NCBI GenBank assembly: GCA_964371305.1
Contig: CAYJLA010000023.1
Coordinates: 1-16,195 of the forward strand
Reading direction: 5' to 3'
From: CAYJLA01 sp964371305
GTDB taxonomy: Bacteria > Bacillota_I > Bacilli_A > RFN20 > CAG-826
Length of the DNA: 16,195 nucleotides
The number at the start of each line of letters is the position of its first letter. The stretch's first letter is position 1. A program made the position numbers and the translations under genes. A model generated the notes under the pieces. It worked only from the letters and a program-made list of their open reading frames with translations. It did not search any database and was not told where the DNA came from. This document shows, in pieces, positions 15,959 through 16,195 of this stretch.

Positions 15959-16002
15959 AAAAAAAGGACTGCAAGGAACGACCGAAGCCGTGGTGCCATC
16001 CT
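15959..16002 (-). terminator. Conditional terminator of the pheS T-box leader
   Basis: AGGAUGGCA (16002-15994) pairs with UGCAGUCCU (15973-15965) with one mismatch and one G-U pair. It encloses the hairpin ACGGC-UUCG-GUCGU and is followed by seven U. In the alternative antiterminator, AGGA pairs with the nearer UCCU (15977-15974) around the same UUCG hairpin, leaving UGGCACC as the bulge that reads the tRNA acceptor end. Confidence 0.85.
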
Positions 16003-16158
16003 ACTTCATAAGCTATACTTATGCACTAAGTCTTAACGCGACGAACGGATTTCTCTGTACTCAAAGGTGAATTCACTAGAAACACGCTGATATGGTCACA
16101 CTATTCATATCTCCCTCGCAGTATATTTTTATCTAGCTACTACTTCTTTTCAACGTAC
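15959..16158 (-). promoter_or_regulatory. T-box leader of pheS-pheT, specifier UUC (Phe)
   Basis: T-box leaders bind a specific tRNA and let transcription continue when it is uncharged. The T-box sequence is AGGAUGGCACCACGG (15988-16002). Stem III, CAUAAG-UAUAG-CUUAUG, is perfect at 16007-16023. Stem I closes through GUAC at 16155-16158 with GUAC at 16057-16060. It contains AAAAGAAGUAGUAG near its base and a distal GAUAUG/CAUAUC helix. The best specifier is UUC (16069-16071), in the context GAA-UUC-ACC, with the purine that usually follows the specifier. It matches tRNA-Phe (anticodon GAA) and the downstream genes. A second UUC at 16079-16081 is a weaker candidate. Stem II was not resolved by eye. 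Confidence 0.93.
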
Positions 16159-16165
16159 ACTTTAT

Positions 16166-16195
16166 TATTACAAAATAATAATTTTTAATCAACAA
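16166..16195 (-). promoter_or_regulatory. Putative promoter of the pheS operon
   Basis: The -35-like TTGTTG (16190-16195) is 17 bp from TGTAAT, which overlaps TAATAAT. The predicted start of transcription falls near 16160, just before stem I of the T-box, the expected place. The region is so AT-rich that the exact -10 is uncertain, and the -35 touches the window edge. Confidence 0.5.

Noticed and set aside
16067..16076. Palindrome GTGAATTCAC as a DNA operator
   Set aside because: It lies in the specifier region of the T-box, where GAA-UUC-ACC is explained by tRNA reading; the palindrome looks incidental.
1..16195. tRNA or rRNA genes, CRISPR arrays, insertion sequences, prophage genes
   Set aside because: None was seen. 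Nearly all bases are in conserved housekeeping genes and the gaps are too short or are accounted for by leaders, terminators and promoters.

Overview
The window is AT-rich, densely packed bacterial chromosome. Thirteen genes are visible, one of them cut by the left edge, and all but one lie on the minus strand. Gene content and order point to the Bacillota/Mollicutes branch. pheS has a T-box leader, and mraZ-rsmH-ftsA-ftsZ runs on into ileS-lspA-rluD. RNase HIII, MutS2 and a DUF177 protein are also present. Tryptophan is read from UGG, and UGA appears to serve as a stop (mraZ), so this does not look like a code-4 Mycoplasma or Spiroplasma. The division cluster lacks ftsL, pbpB, mraY, murD, ftsW, murG and ftsQ between rsmH and ftsA. 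That fits a wall-less or wall-reduced lineage that kept the standard code, such as Acholeplasma-like or uncultured gut Mollicutes-type Bacilli. The lineage is an inference; the gene order is observed.

Layout in the direction of transcription, right to left. (1) 16195-11991: a promoter and a Phe T-box leader, then pheS-pheT-DUF177 with gaps of 11 and 2 bp, closed by a strong intrinsic terminator. (2) 11931-3620: an extended -10 promoter drives mraZ, then rsmH, a 68-residue membrane protein, ftsA, ftsZ, ileS, lspA and rluD. Most joints are overlaps or very short gaps. The one sizeable gap, about 100 bp before ftsA, holds two hairpins and possible promoter elements. (3) 3628-2708: rnhC (RNase HIII) is the only plus-strand gene. 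It converges on rluD with overlapping stop codons. (4) 2606-1: mutS2 and then the start of uvrC, divergent from rnhC.

Functionally, region 1 charges tRNA-Phe and probably senses its charging through the T-box. Region 2 combines division (MraZ regulator, FtsA, FtsZ), ribosome modification (RsmH, RluD), Ile-tRNA synthesis and lipoprotein maturation (LspA). Regions 3 and 4 handle RNA:DNA hybrids, recombination or ribosome rescue, and nucleotide excision repair.

The points most worth a second look are five. A small membrane protein takes the place of the wall genes next to an FtsA with no visible membrane-binding tail. The Phe T-box has a bulge base that does not fit the usual tRNA-Phe discriminator. 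The T-box terminator and antiterminator share one UUCG hairpin. The divergent mutS2/rnhC promoters place both predicted transcription starts on the A of the ATG. The rluD/rnhC convergence has overlapping stops and no visible terminator. Two starts are moved from the longest possible reading frame: mraZ to GTG at 11873 and pheS to ATG at 15940. No tRNA or rRNA gene, CRISPR array, insertion sequence or prophage gene was seen, and no gene-free stretch exceeds 300 bases.
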